Positions 1 to 8,600 of a stretch of DNA of 64,000 nt are shown piece by piece (positions within the stretch are counted from its first letter, which is position 1; each line of letters begins with the position of its first letter). The stretch is from Cladorhizidae sp. MBARI D1340-BT2 (taxonomy: Eukaryota > Porifera > Demospongiae > Poecilosclerida > Cladorhizidae): contig JAQNBH010000002.1 of the NCBI GenBank assembly GCA_028752905.1, forward strand, positions 15,736,890 to 15,800,889. The letters are read 5' to 3'. Both the position numbers and the translations under genes were made by a program. The notes beneath the pieces were generated by a model. It did no database searches, was not told the DNA's origin, and saw nothing but the letters and a program-made list of their open reading frames with translations.

Positions 1-100
1 GCATGCACACACATGCACACACATACACACACACGTGAACATGCACACACACACACACGCATGCATGCACACAAACTCACACACTTGAGGATTTCTACCT
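1..100. repeat. CA-rich microsatellite at left edge
   Basis: Alternating purine-pyrimidine sequence made of ACAC and GCATGCAC steps. It is cut by the window edge and lies in the intron upstream of the first visible mannosidase exon. No gene is seen; short open frames here only translate the repeat. Confidence 0.85.
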
Positions 101-115
101 TGTTGTTGATGTTGA

Positions 116-147
<32 letters not shown>

Positions 148-160
148 CTGCTGCTGCTGT
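101..160 (+). repeat. (TTG)n/(CTG)n tract before a splice acceptor
   Basis: A TTG, ATG and CTG trinucleotide run that ends just before the GTACAG acceptor at 161-166. The T-rich repeat stands where a polypyrimidine tract would normally be. Confidence 0.7.
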
Positions 161-166
161 GTACAG

Positions 167-275
167 GTGAAGAATTTGGTGGCCAAGAAGCAGCTTGAGT
201 TTGTTAATGGTGGCTGGTGCATGAATGATGAGGCAGGAACCCATTACAACGCCATCATAGACCAGATGACACTGG
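167..275 (+). CDS. MAN2B1-like: Lysosomal alpha-mannosidase, exon 1 of 9 in window
   Basis: Internal exon of a family 38 glycoside hydrolase, which removes alpha-linked mannose from N-glycan remnants in the lysosome. It reads [17 protein letters not shown], then MNDEAGTHY and IIDQMTLG, all hallmarks of the N-terminal catalytic domain. It follows the acceptor TACAG (to 166) and ends ACTGG before GTAAGCAG, leaving phase 1. The next exon supplies GC to finish the Gly codon, giving TLGLQFIEE as in the family. The exons holding the signal peptide and the first zinc-binding His/Asp pair must lie upstream of the window. Oddly, the 3' end of this exon and its donor are copied in tandem just downstream. 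Orthology to MAN2B1 rather than another GH38 member is inferred from the recognised motifs. Confidence 0.9.
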
Positions 276-648
276 GTAAGCAGGTTCACCAAGTTAATGT
301 TACATGTATCATAGACCAGGTGAGACTATGTGAGCAGGTTCATGAGTTAGTGTAACACCATAGACCAGGTGACGCTGGGTAAGAAGGTTCATGAGTTAGT
401 GTAACAGCATAGACCAGATGAAACTGCATGAGCATGTTCATGAGTTAGTGTAACACCATAGACCAGGGTAAACAGGTTCATCAAGTTAATGTGACATCAT
501 AGACCAGATTACACTGCATGAGCTGGTTCATGAGTTAGTGTAACACTATAGACCAGGTGATGCGGGGTAAACAGGTTCATCAAGTTAATGTGACATCATA
601 TACCAGGTGACACTGGGTAAGCAGGTTCATGAGTTAGTGTAACACTAG
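254..648 (+). repeat. Minisatellite copying the exon end and splice donor (8 units)
   Basis: Eight units of 41-54 bp start at about 254, 308, 360, 409, 458, 499, 548 and 598. Each carries ATCATAGACCAG, an ACTGGGTAAGCAGG-like segment, and GTTCATGAGTTAGTGTAAC or a variant. Unit 1 spans the last 22 bp of the coding exon and the first bases of the intron, so the array is an amplification of an exon-intron border. Units 3 and 8 keep good GGGTAAG donors; others carry TGTGAG, CATGAG or GGTAAAC variants. Confidence 0.85.
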
Positions 649-1002
649 CTGGGGGTGTCCTGCATTGCCCAGACAAAAAGCCAAATAAACTTTATGATGA
701 TGGCCTAAAATAAGCTATTTCCTCCATCCCAAAATGCAAAAAAAACCACCCATAGAGGTACCTGACATCTGTGATGATGCCAGGTCAAAGATGAGGGGAA
801 TCCCACAGAACTTGCAGGATGGCCCAAGTGTTGGGGTAAGGTCTAGAAATGGCCCCAAATGAGCACTCTGAGGTAGGAGTGCCGAGACTCGCACCCCACC
901 TCGCCTCACCTCTAATGACTAGCAAAGGAAGTGGCGCATTGTTAGGTGAGAGAAAGTGAGCTATAGAGGAAGAGAACTAACTTCCCAGCTCTGCCCTTCG
1001 CT
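649..1002. other. Intron 1 sequence, nothing recognised
   Basis: No domain-bearing open frame, RNA gene or clear repeat is seen. A short AT-rich and then GC-rich stretch leads into the CCCCTCC repeat. Confidence 0.5.
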
Positions 1003-1445
1003 ATGCCCCCTCAGCCTTGCCCCCTCTGCTATGCTCCCTCCGCCTTGTCCCCTCTGCCTTGCCCCCGCCTTGCCCCCTCCGTCATGCCCCCTCCTCCTTG
1101 CCCCCTCCGCCATGCCCCTTCCTCCATGCTCCCTCCTCCATGCCCCCTCCTCCATGCCCCCTCCACCATGCCCCCTCCTCCATGCCACCTCCTCCATGCC
1201 CCCTCCACCATGCCCCCTCCTCCATGCCCCCTCCTCCATGCCCCCTCCACCATGCCCCCTCCTCCATGCCCCCTCCTCCATGCCCCCTCCACCATGCCCC
1301 CTCCTCCATGCCACCTCCTCCATGCCCCCTCCTCCATGCCCCCTCCTCCATGCCCCCTCCTCCATGCCCCCTCCTCCATGCCCCCTCCTCCATGCTTCCT
1401 CTGCCCTGACCCCTCCACCTTGCTCCCTCCTCCTTACCCCCTCAG
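1003..1445. repeat. 14-bp minisatellite CATGCCCCCTCCTC
   Basis: About 30 units of a strongly strand-asymmetric C/T-rich 14-mer, degenerate at the left end (CTTGCCCCCTCCG) and nearly perfect from 1120 to 1395. Unit length is not a multiple of three, so all frames rotate through similar Pro/His/Leu peptides. The open frames on both strands are repeat artefacts. Confidence 0.9.
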
Positions 1446-1906
1446 CATGCTTTCTTCTCTTCCTCGGGTCTCTGAGGCTGTTTTTCCGATAGTTTTTCAG
1501 GGTTGTATACACAAATTTTGCCAAGGAGGGGCGAACTTGAGATATGGAAAAATAAGGGGGGGCGGAGAGCCTGGATGGTGCGGAAAGGGGACGTGCACCC
1601 TGGGCTTCCGCGTGGAGTACGAAAGTGTTTTACCCACAGGTATTTTTGCAGTACTAACTGTATATATACGTAGCTGCTACTTATGATGGCATGCACTTTT
1701 TCTAAAATCTTTAGTACAACATTCCATCTTAAATATTTGCTGAAGTTGCATGCTACGGCAATCAGCATATATAGATTAGATATAGTCACTTGTCACTCGT
1801 ATAATGGAGGTGGGCTTTTGTGAAATCGAATTATGTTGCATTCCATGCATTTTCTTACAAAATCATGGACAACAGGTTTCATACACAATTTTTCTCTAGT
1901 TCTCTA

Positions 1907-1927
1907 GGGGGGGGGGGGGGGGGGGGG
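1907..1927 (+). repeat. Poly(dG) tract, 21 G
   Basis: Uninterrupted run of 21 G on the + strand, able in principle to form G-quadruplexes. Length in an assembly is unreliable for such runs. Confidence 0.85.
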
Positions 1928-2173
1928 TGGAAATGGTTGGTCACTTGGTGCCCTAATTTTTGTTAATATTTTCTTAACATGTTCATAAGCCGTAAAAGGG
2001 GGGTCTGGGGGGAAGATCCCCCCATATTTTTTTTGGCTTTTACAATGTCTGAGGATAGCTATTTTGACTGACTACCAATGGCATTATGCTATACCGAACT
2101 ATGGCTAGACTGTATATATTTCTCATGATATTGTAGCTGCTTGGAAAAAGGAGAGCATATGTCATGACACGAT

Positions 2174-2548
2174 GACATCACACACCACCACGTGCTCTCC
2201 TTTGTAGGTTTGTCACTTCTTTTGTTTCTCCTTCTTTCCCACTCCCTCTCTCTCAGTATTTTTAACTCAGTCCATTATGTCATGGTCTTCAAGTCTAATC
2301 TTAGACATGATGTCATCACACGCCACCACGTGTTCTCCTTTGTAGGTTTGTCACTTCTTCAGTTCCCTCCTTCTTTCCCACTCTCTCTCAGTATTTTTAA
2401 CTCAGTCCATTATGTCATGGTCTTAAAGTCATCACACACCACCACGTGTTCTCCTTTGTAGGTTTGTCACTTCTTCAGTTCCCTCCTTCTTTCCCACTCT
2501 CTCTCAGTATTTTTAACTCAGTCCATTATGTCATGGTCTTAAAGTCTC
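2174..2548 (+). repeat. Three tandem ~118-bp repeats with CACGTG boxes
   Basis: Three copies begin near 2174, 2312 and 2430. Each contains CATCACAC.CCACCACGTG, CTCCTTTGTAGGTTTGTCAC, a pyrimidine block, and TCAGTATTTTTAACTCAGTC. The last two are almost identical with a period of 118 bp. Each has one palindromic E-box CACGTG. They lie directly upstream of the TATA-like box and transposase frame, so they look like a promoter-proximal repeat of the transposon; that role is inferred. Confidence 0.8.
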
Positions 2549-2556
2549 TATAAAAG
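2547..2556 (+). promoter_or_regulatory. TATA-like box of the hAT transposase
   Basis: TCTATAAAAG lies about 34 bp upstream of the transposase ATG at 2590 and just after the last CACGTG repeat. The match to a TATA box is good, but the 5' leader would be very short and no initiator is evident. Confidence 0.4.
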
Positions 2557-2589
2557 AAACCTTACTAGCTGATTTCTCTTCATATTAAT

Positions 2590-4468
2590 ATGGATATTCG
2601 CTCATACTTTGCAAGTACTTCTCAAGCCTCTTCTCATGCTAATAGCAGCGATAGCGAAGATAGCAGAACAGATAGCTCTGAGCATGTCGAGGCATCTAGT
2701 CCTAGCCTTAGTCCTCCACCTTCAAAGAAAAGCAAGCAAAACAAACACCGCTCTTCTGTATCCACGAAGAGAAAATACTCTAAGAGCTGGGAGAAAGATT
2801 TCAGTGCTCTATTATAACGAGGATAGCGATGGTGCCTTTTGCAAGGTTTGCAAGCAATCTGGTCTGCAGCGTACTGGAGGAGTGTGGGTCACACAACCTT
2901 GCAGAAATTGGAAGAAAGCTGTTGAAAAAATGAAAGCTCATGCGAGAAGTGACTTCCATATCCATGCAACTCAAGCTCTTTTTGCAGCTAAAGGAGCAGC
3001 CAAAGGTGGAACAGTTGTACAGCAACTCCAGAATGTTTTAGCTCGCAAAAGAGCTCAGAACAGAGCTGCAGTGAAGTGCCTGATCCTACTCACTCATTTT
3101 CTTACGAAAGAACAAGTTGCACATTCGACAAAATTTGAGAAGCTGGTTGACGTGGTGGTTCAATGTGGCAGCCAACATTTGAAGCAATTCTTAGAAACTG
3201 CACCAAGAAATGCTGTGTACACATCAAGATTGGCTGTGGTTGAATTGATCGAATCATTGGGGACATGGGTGGAGGAGTCGATTCTGAAGCGACTTCAAAA
3301 GGCACCTATGTACAGCCTCATGGCAGATGAGTGCACAGATGTCACCAACGTAGAAGAATTGTCTGTGTTTTGCCGCTGGGAGGAAGATGGTGCTTATTCC
3401 ATTGAAGAAGGCTGATGCAGAGACCATCTATTCTAATCTCATCGATTGTTTAAAGAAGAAAGGTCTACAAGTCGGAAGAATAGTTGAATTGGGATTTGAT
3501 GGAGCTGCAACTTTTTCTGGACGAAAGACCGGGGTTCAGGCACGTATCAAGAAACATACTCCTCACGCTCCGTTTATACACTGCCACTGTCACTTACTGC
3601 AGTTGGCTTGTGTGCAAGCTGCCAATAAAACTCCTGGAATTGCTCATGTTTACAGAACATTGACTACTCTTTGGAAGCATTTTCGCAATTCCCCCAAGCG
3701 AGCAGAGTGTCTGAAGGAGGTACAGCACGTTCTTGAACTTCCAGAAATGAAAGTGATCAAGCCATCTGACACACGCTGGCTGGCACATGAAAGGTGTGTC
3801 AAAGCTGTCAAAGCAAGTTATTCTGCAATTGTAATCACCATTGGGAACATCTACGAGACGTCCCACGAGCCAGAAGCTCTTGGAATCCATGGTGCACTCT
3901 GCAAATTGTCTACGATTGCAGCTATATATTTGCTTGATTTCACTCTACCACAAGTAGCCAAGCTCAGCAAAGCACTTCAGGCAGAGCAGCTTGACCTCTC
4001 GTTGATATCATTCCTTGTTGATGCTACTGTTAAATCCTTGGATGATGCAGTTTTGCCTGGAGCGAACTGGGTGTTAGAGCTTCTTGAAAACGTTGAAGAC
4101 TTGAAGTCATCTACAAAGGTGTCTATTGACGCTGATAAAATACTTTCGTTCCAGAATGTTGTTGGTAAGCCTTTTGTTGCTGATTTAAAGGCCAACATAA
4201 CAAGCCGATTTTCTTCATCCAACGCTGTTGTATCAGCATTGTCTATATTCGATCCACGGAAAGTTCCAAAACCAGATTCAGTATCTTTTCCCACTTATGG
4301 AGACACGTCTGTTGAGAAACTGATTGCTCACTACGGAGAAGATAGAGATGCAGAAACATTGGATGGAGAAGAAACAGTGAAGACAGCCATGATTTCCACT
4401 GAAATACTTACAGAGTGGAAAACATTCCACCAGCTGTTAGTCAAGCAACCACGGGATACTACTGCATC
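2590..4468 (+). pseudogene. hAT-superfamily transposase (ZNF862-like), frameshifted
   Basis: Three successive frames make up one protein. 2590-2810 carries a Ser-rich N-terminus with basic PPPSKKSKQNKH and ends SWEKDFS. About 2805-3390 gives YNEDSDGAFCKVCKQSG, a TTF/BED-like zinc finger with later HARSDFHIHA, and then LMADECTDVTNVEELSVFCRW, the first catalytic-Asp region of hAT RNase H-like folds. 3390-4468 gives IPLKKADAETIY, ELGFDGAATFSG and HCHCHLLQLACVQA. The first junction looks like a one-base shift near 2805. The second, near 3385, seems to have also lost a few residues. The C-terminal hAT dimerisation domain is absent: after about 4468 the reading continues into unrelated sequence. 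The element is thus not autonomous in its present form. Resemblance to ZNF862 and TTF-finger proteins is from recognised motifs. Confidence 0.8.
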
Positions 4469-5126
4469 AAAAACCTGCACCCGAAAAACCCCGACTCTAG
4501 AGCTTCCTCTAGCCACTCGTACCATCTTTAATTTTTTTTGCACTTCGCAACTCGGAGTGGTTTTGGACGGCGATTTTGGGGTGCAGGTTTTTTAGGTCCC
4601 TCCGCTTTAGGGTCTAGTAACTTGCCTATAGTTATACCTATGAAACATATTTTAGTATCAAAAGAGAGCACACAGAGAGACCTATCTTTTGAGCTATATA
4701 TCAAGTCCATACCATGAAGTTTGCAGAATCTACTGAGCTCTAAAGTTGTAATCACAGGTTAAAAAAATAAATAATAAAGTTTGCAGAAGGTCCCCCTTAA
4801 GTTGATCATCGAGAGAGTCTTTGTATCTGTACTATGTCAACTGAGAGCTCATCATCTAGCCTTCGCCAGAAAAGGTCATAAGGTTCAACTGTGAATAGTT
4901 ACTTCTGTCGAAGGCTAATGCATCTAGCCAAAATGTCCAGTGAGTAGATTTAAGTTGATCATTGAGAGAGTCTTTGTATCTGTACTACATGTATGTCAAC
5001 TTCAAGAGCGCTTGTCAATTAAAAAAAAATGCACTCTACAATCCATTTCCCCCCCTTTTCCCCTTCCGTCTCTCTCTCCCTGGTATGTTTCATGTGATTA
5101 GGAGAGAGGCGAGGCCTAAGACCAGG

Positions 5127-5127
<1 letters not shown>
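4469..5127. other. Transposon 3' region with short direct repeats
   Basis: A ~40-bp segment beginning GTTGATCATCGAGAGAGTC (near 4801) recurs near 4953 as GTTGATCATTGAGAGAGTC; both continue TTTGTATCTGTACTA and later TGTCAACT. Near 4849 and 4905 are decayed pieces resembling the GAAGGCTAG..CATCTAG module found elsewhere in the window. No gene is recognised. Confidence 0.5.

Positions 5128-5157
<30 letters not shown>
5128..5157 (+). repeat. Poly(dG) tract, 30 G
   Basis: Thirty consecutive G on the + strand, followed by GGGAGAGAGGGGG and GGTGGGGG clusters. A strong G-quadruplex candidate; exact length may be an assembly estimate. Confidence 0.85.
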
Positions 5158-5160
<3 letters not shown>

Positions 5161-5600
5161 TGTTCTGGGAGAGAGGGGGTGTTTAAGGTCAGGTGGGGGA
5201 AGGTCATGTTCTGGGGTCATGTTCTGGTACCTACATATAACATTCTTTGCCTGCATGGATTTTTGTGATCGAGTTCTGTGACCTTCTTCAACAAAATATG
5301 TACCGGACAGCTCAATGTCCCGTGAGTCTTGATTTAGCACAAGCCTCTCGCATCTCACGTGAAAGAAAGCGAGGAGTTTTGTTCTGTGTATCTCTGCATC
5401 TGAATCACTTCGAGCATGTACCCTAATAAATCTGGCCATGGGAAAGGTTGTAATGAGTACATTAAATTTCCCTTACGGAAATGTCAATTTAACTTGTGGT
5501 TCCATTAGTGCCGATACTTTCAAAATGGCGATCACAAACCTGACCCCCAAACAACCAACAATAACCCCCAAAGTCAATATCTTGTCTAAAACTCACATCG
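5158..5600. other. Inside hAT-like element, nothing recognised
   Basis: Unique-looking sequence without a domain-bearing frame, between the poly(dG) tract and the 26-bp repeat. Confidence 0.45.
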
Positions 5601-6573
5601 GCAGCTAAGGCATCGGCAGCTTCTTAGCTACCCAAGTAATGGTCTCAGCTTAGCTGCCCAAGTGATGGTCTCAGCTTAGCTGCCCAAGTAATGGTCTCAT
5701 CTTAGCTGTCCAAGTAATGGTCTCAGCTTAGCTGCCCAAGTAATGGTCTCAGCTTAGCTACCCAAGTAATGGTCTCAGCTTAGCTGCCCAAGTGATGGTC
5801 TCAGCTTAGCTGCCCAAGTTATGGTCTCAGCTTAGCTGTCCAAGTGATGGCCTCAGCTTAGCTGCCCAAGTAATGGCCTCAGCTTGGCTACCAAGTGATG
5901 GTCTCAGCTTAGCTGCCCAAGTGATGGTCTCAGCTTAGCTGCCCAAGTAATGGTCTCAGCTTAGCTGCCCAAGTAATGTTCTCAGCTTAGCTGCCCAAGT
6001 AATGGCCTCAGCTTAGCTGCCCAAGTAATGATCTCAGCTTAGCTGCCCAAGTGATGGTCTCAGCTTAGCTGCCCAAGTGATGGTTTCAGCTTAGCTGCCC
6101 AAGTAATGGCCTCAGCTTAGCTGCCCAAGTGATGGTCTCAGCTTAGCTGCCCAAATGATGGTTTCAGCTTAGCTACCTAAGTAATGGTCTCAGCTTAGCT
6201 GCCCAAGTAATGTCTCAGCTTAGCTGTCCAAGTGATGGTCTCAGCTTAGCTGCCAAATTAATGGTCTCAGCTTAGCTGTCCAAGTGATGGCCTCAGCTTA
6301 GCTGCCCAAGTAATGGTCTCAGCTTAGCTGCCCAAGTAATGGTCTCAGCTTAGCTGCCAAGTAATGTTCTCAGCTTAGCTGCCCAAGTAATGGTCTCAGC
6401 TTAGCTGCCCAAGTAATGTCTCAGCTTAGCTGCCCAAGTAATGGTCTCAGCTTAGCTACCCAAGTAATGGTCTCAGCTTAGCTGCCCAAGTGATGGCCTC
6501 AGCTTAGCTGCCCAAGTAATGGGTTCAGCTTAGCTGCCCAAGTGATGGTCTCAGCTTAGCTGCCCAAGTAATG
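5601..6573 (+). repeat. 26-bp minisatellite AGCTTAGCTGCCCAAGTAAT
   Basis: About 37 units of AGCTTAGCTGCCCAAGTRAT plus GGTCTC, with point variants (CTACC, CTGTC, GGCCTC, GGTTTC) and occasional 1-2 base deletions. It stops abruptly where the C-rich transposon end begins at 6574, so it makes up almost the whole right subterminal region of the hAT-like element. Confidence 0.92.
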
Positions 6574-6601
6574 GCCCCCCCTAAATACACCCCTGGTTTT
6601 T

Positions 6602-7120
6602 ATATCCTCTTCTGCTGACTTCTGCTTCCTCCATATGGTATGTATGTAGTTTCATTAAAACTATTTCTTAGGGACAAGTGGTGGAGAACTCACATTACCA
6701 GCACTTACATCTGCATACTTCCTAGATTAGTCCATATATTGTGTCTGCGAATAGAAGAAATCTTGATTTGAAATACGTACCACGGACGAATCTCAATAGA
6801 CACGATTAGAAGGTCGGCTTGCTTCGCTTGCTTAATTATCCCACACTGTGCATGTGTGAAGAAGGTCGAGTGAACAGTCGAATGTTTGTCTGATCAAGAG
6901 AATCGTGAAACTTCCCCTCTTTACCATCAGGGCCTCTAGTCGCGCCACAAAGAGGTCTCTATGGAGTTTAGTTTTGTTGCAGCAATTGCCCTAATCCTGT
7001 ATGTTAATTTAAAAAAATAATTTAAGTCGCTCTAATTTAGGCTTTCGTAGCTCTGCCTACTTCATGTCTTTATAGTTGTGCTGATGCATGACTGGTGTAG
7101 TATACTACATGTAGCAAAGT
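6602..7120. other. Intron 1 sequence, nothing recognised
   Basis: AT-rich, apparently single-copy sequence; no supported gene, RNA or repeat. Confidence 0.45.
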
Positions 7121-7121
7121 T

Positions 7122-7452
7122 TAGGCAAGAGGACTCTCTCTGGACAGCACAGTGGAGTGATGCCAGAGGACTCTCTCTGGACAGCACAGTGGAGTGATGC
7201 AAGAGGTCTCTCTCTGGACAGCACATGGAGTGATGTCAGAGGAATCTCTCTGGACAGTGCAGTGGAGTGATGCCAGAGGACTCTCTCTGGACAGCACAGT
7301 GGAGTGATGCAAGAGGTCTCTCTCTGGACAGCACATGGAGTGATGTCAGAGGAATCTCTCTGGACAGTGCAGTGGAGTGATGCCAGAGGACTCTCTCTGG
7401 ACGGCACATGGAGTGATGCCAGAGGAATCTCTCTGGACAGCACAGTGGAGTG
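7122..7452. repeat. 35-37-bp minisatellite with CTCTCTCTGGACAGCACA
   Basis: About nine units of AGAGGACTCTCTCTGGACAG followed by CACAGTGGAGTGATGCC, alternating between 37-bp and 35-bp forms. Pairs of units repeat as a block (7153 and 7281 regions). Open frames on both strands are repeat artefacts. Confidence 0.88.
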
Positions 7453-7513
7453 CTGTGTTCTTCAGGATGCTGACCTGAAACATGTGGTGGGTGAAGGAAT
7501 TTACGTTTACCCT

Positions 7514-7556
7514 CTTGACGTATTGACTAGATGCTCTAGCCTTCATCAGATTCTAA
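7514..7556 (-). repeat. Decayed copy of dispersed hammerhead-like module
   Basis: On the minus strand this reads CTGATGAAGGCTAG, then AGCATCTAGTC and AATACGTCAAGAG. The same module occurs near 10520, 18270 and 22699. The GAAAC box of the better copies is changed to AATAC, so this one would lack a key core element. Confidence 0.55.
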
Positions 7557-7817
7557 CTTTTATTGCCGCTCACATATTTACGCTCACATATTTAGGAACA
7601 TTAATTCTATTTATGAGTCACGGACGAATTAGAATTCTTGCCCCAACCCTACGGCAAGCACATAAATGTTGATTTTACAGGATACGAAATTCACTGAATT
7701 TTTTTTGATTGGATTTCATCAAACTTCATGATTTCTGTTCGTTCCCACTTAAGCTTACAGCACTCTGCCGGAGCACACAAAAAGCTTCAATCTGGTCTCT
7801 GTCAACTGCATGCTGAG

Positions 7818-8066
7818 GGGGAACCTTGCAAGCAAAGTGACCCCAGAGTGGACCCTTGCAAGCAAAGCAACCCCAGAGGGGGATCCTTGCAAGCAAAGCG
7901 ACCCCAGAGGAGGATCCTTGCAAGAAAAGTGACCCCAGAGGGGGACCCTTGCAAGCAAAGCAACCCCAGAGGGGGATACTTGCAAGCAAAGTGACCCCAG
8001 AGAGGGATCCTTGCAAGCAAAGCAACCCCAGAGGGGGACCATTGCAAGCAAAGCGACCCCAAGATA
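7818..8066. repeat. 31-bp minisatellite with CCCCAGAGGGGGA
   Basis: Eight units of ACCCCAGAGGGGGATCCTTG followed by CAAGCAAAGCR. Each unit has the short palindrome CCCCAGAGGGG. Frames on both strands are open by repetition only. Confidence 0.9.
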
Positions 8067-8216
8067 GAGCTTCCCAGGTTTTGGGGGGGTTCTTGAGAAA
8101 GTCGCTTACAAAGAACCACATGGAAATCATGTATTGATACTTTGACCTTGCCTGGAACCTCTACTCGACATGAAGTATAATATGTGTCCTAGTAATCTTT
8201 ACTTTTTAAGAAAGGA

Positions 8217-8294
8217 ATATTAATATATATATATATATATATGTATATTAATATACATATATATGTATATTAATATACATATATATATATATAT
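8217..8294. repeat. AT dinucleotide-rich tract
   Basis: TATATA runs with nested TATATTAATATACATATATA palindromes, directly next to the hairpin at 8295-8376. Confidence 0.8.
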
Positions 8295-8376
8295 ATTAAA
8301 ATCACCTTCTCAATAATCGACTTCAATTTTTTATTATAAAAATTGAAGTTGATTAAATTGAGAAGGTGATTTTAAT
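8295..8376. repeat. Long hairpin-forming inverted repeat
   Basis: ATTAAAATCACCTTCTCAAT..TCGACTTCAATTTTT (8295-8331) is inverted as AAAAATTGAAGTTGATT..ATTGAGAAGGTGATTTTAAT (8337-8376), giving about 37-bp arms around a few bases. The right arm resembles the GTTGATTATTGAGAAGGT tail of the dispersed module at 10520, 18270 and 22699, so this is probably two inverted module tails. Confidence 0.8.
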
Positions 8377-8471
8377 GTTATTATGTCAACTGAGAATTGA
8401 GAGTACATATATATACATGTATATATATATAATTATGTAAGTATGCACAGATGTTTTTGGAACATAAAATG

Positions 8472-8600
8472 TATTTTATTTTTCTACATCTGGTTCTCGT
8501 GCTGGACACGTGTGCCAGGGTGTGGTTGTATATCACGTGGTGAATAGCTAGCCACCTAACGGCATATAACAAGCTCATGCGAGTCTTAACATCTCACTAT
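8472..8600 (+). repeat. Upstream direct repeat flanking Penelope-like element
   Basis: TATTTTTCTACATCTGGTTC, CACGTGTG.CAGGGTGTG, TAGCTAGCCAC and AGCTCATGCGAGTCTTAACA match, in order, a downstream copy at 10390-10519. Flanking direct repeats are expected of Penelope-like elements (pseudo-LTRs). This copy runs straight into coding sequence, so the element appears 5'-truncated. Confidence 0.6.

Larger units (their letters stand above)
1498..6595 (+). mobile_element. hAT-like DNA transposon, about 5.1 kb, decayed
   Basis: The left end CAGGGTTGTATACA at 1498 and the right end TAAATACACCCCTG (to 6595) form short imperfect terminal inverted repeats of the CAGGG type. Both are followed inward by the same G-rich or C-rich blocks seen at the ends of the 192-bp element at 31223-31414. 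A 6-bp direct repeat GTTTTT abuts both ends (1492-1497 and 6596-6601), a candidate target-site duplication, though in a T-rich context. Inside lie tandem upstream repeats, a TATA-like box, a broken hAT-type transposase and a 26-bp minisatellite near the right end. That both ends belong to one insertion is inference; CAGGG ends and short duplications fit hAT elements generally. Confidence 0.6.

Noticed and set aside
2174..2548. Splice acceptor-like pyrimidine tracts and the frame at 2192-2461
   Set aside because: The frame follows the 118-bp tandem repeat and has no domain; the pyrimidine blocks recur with each unit.
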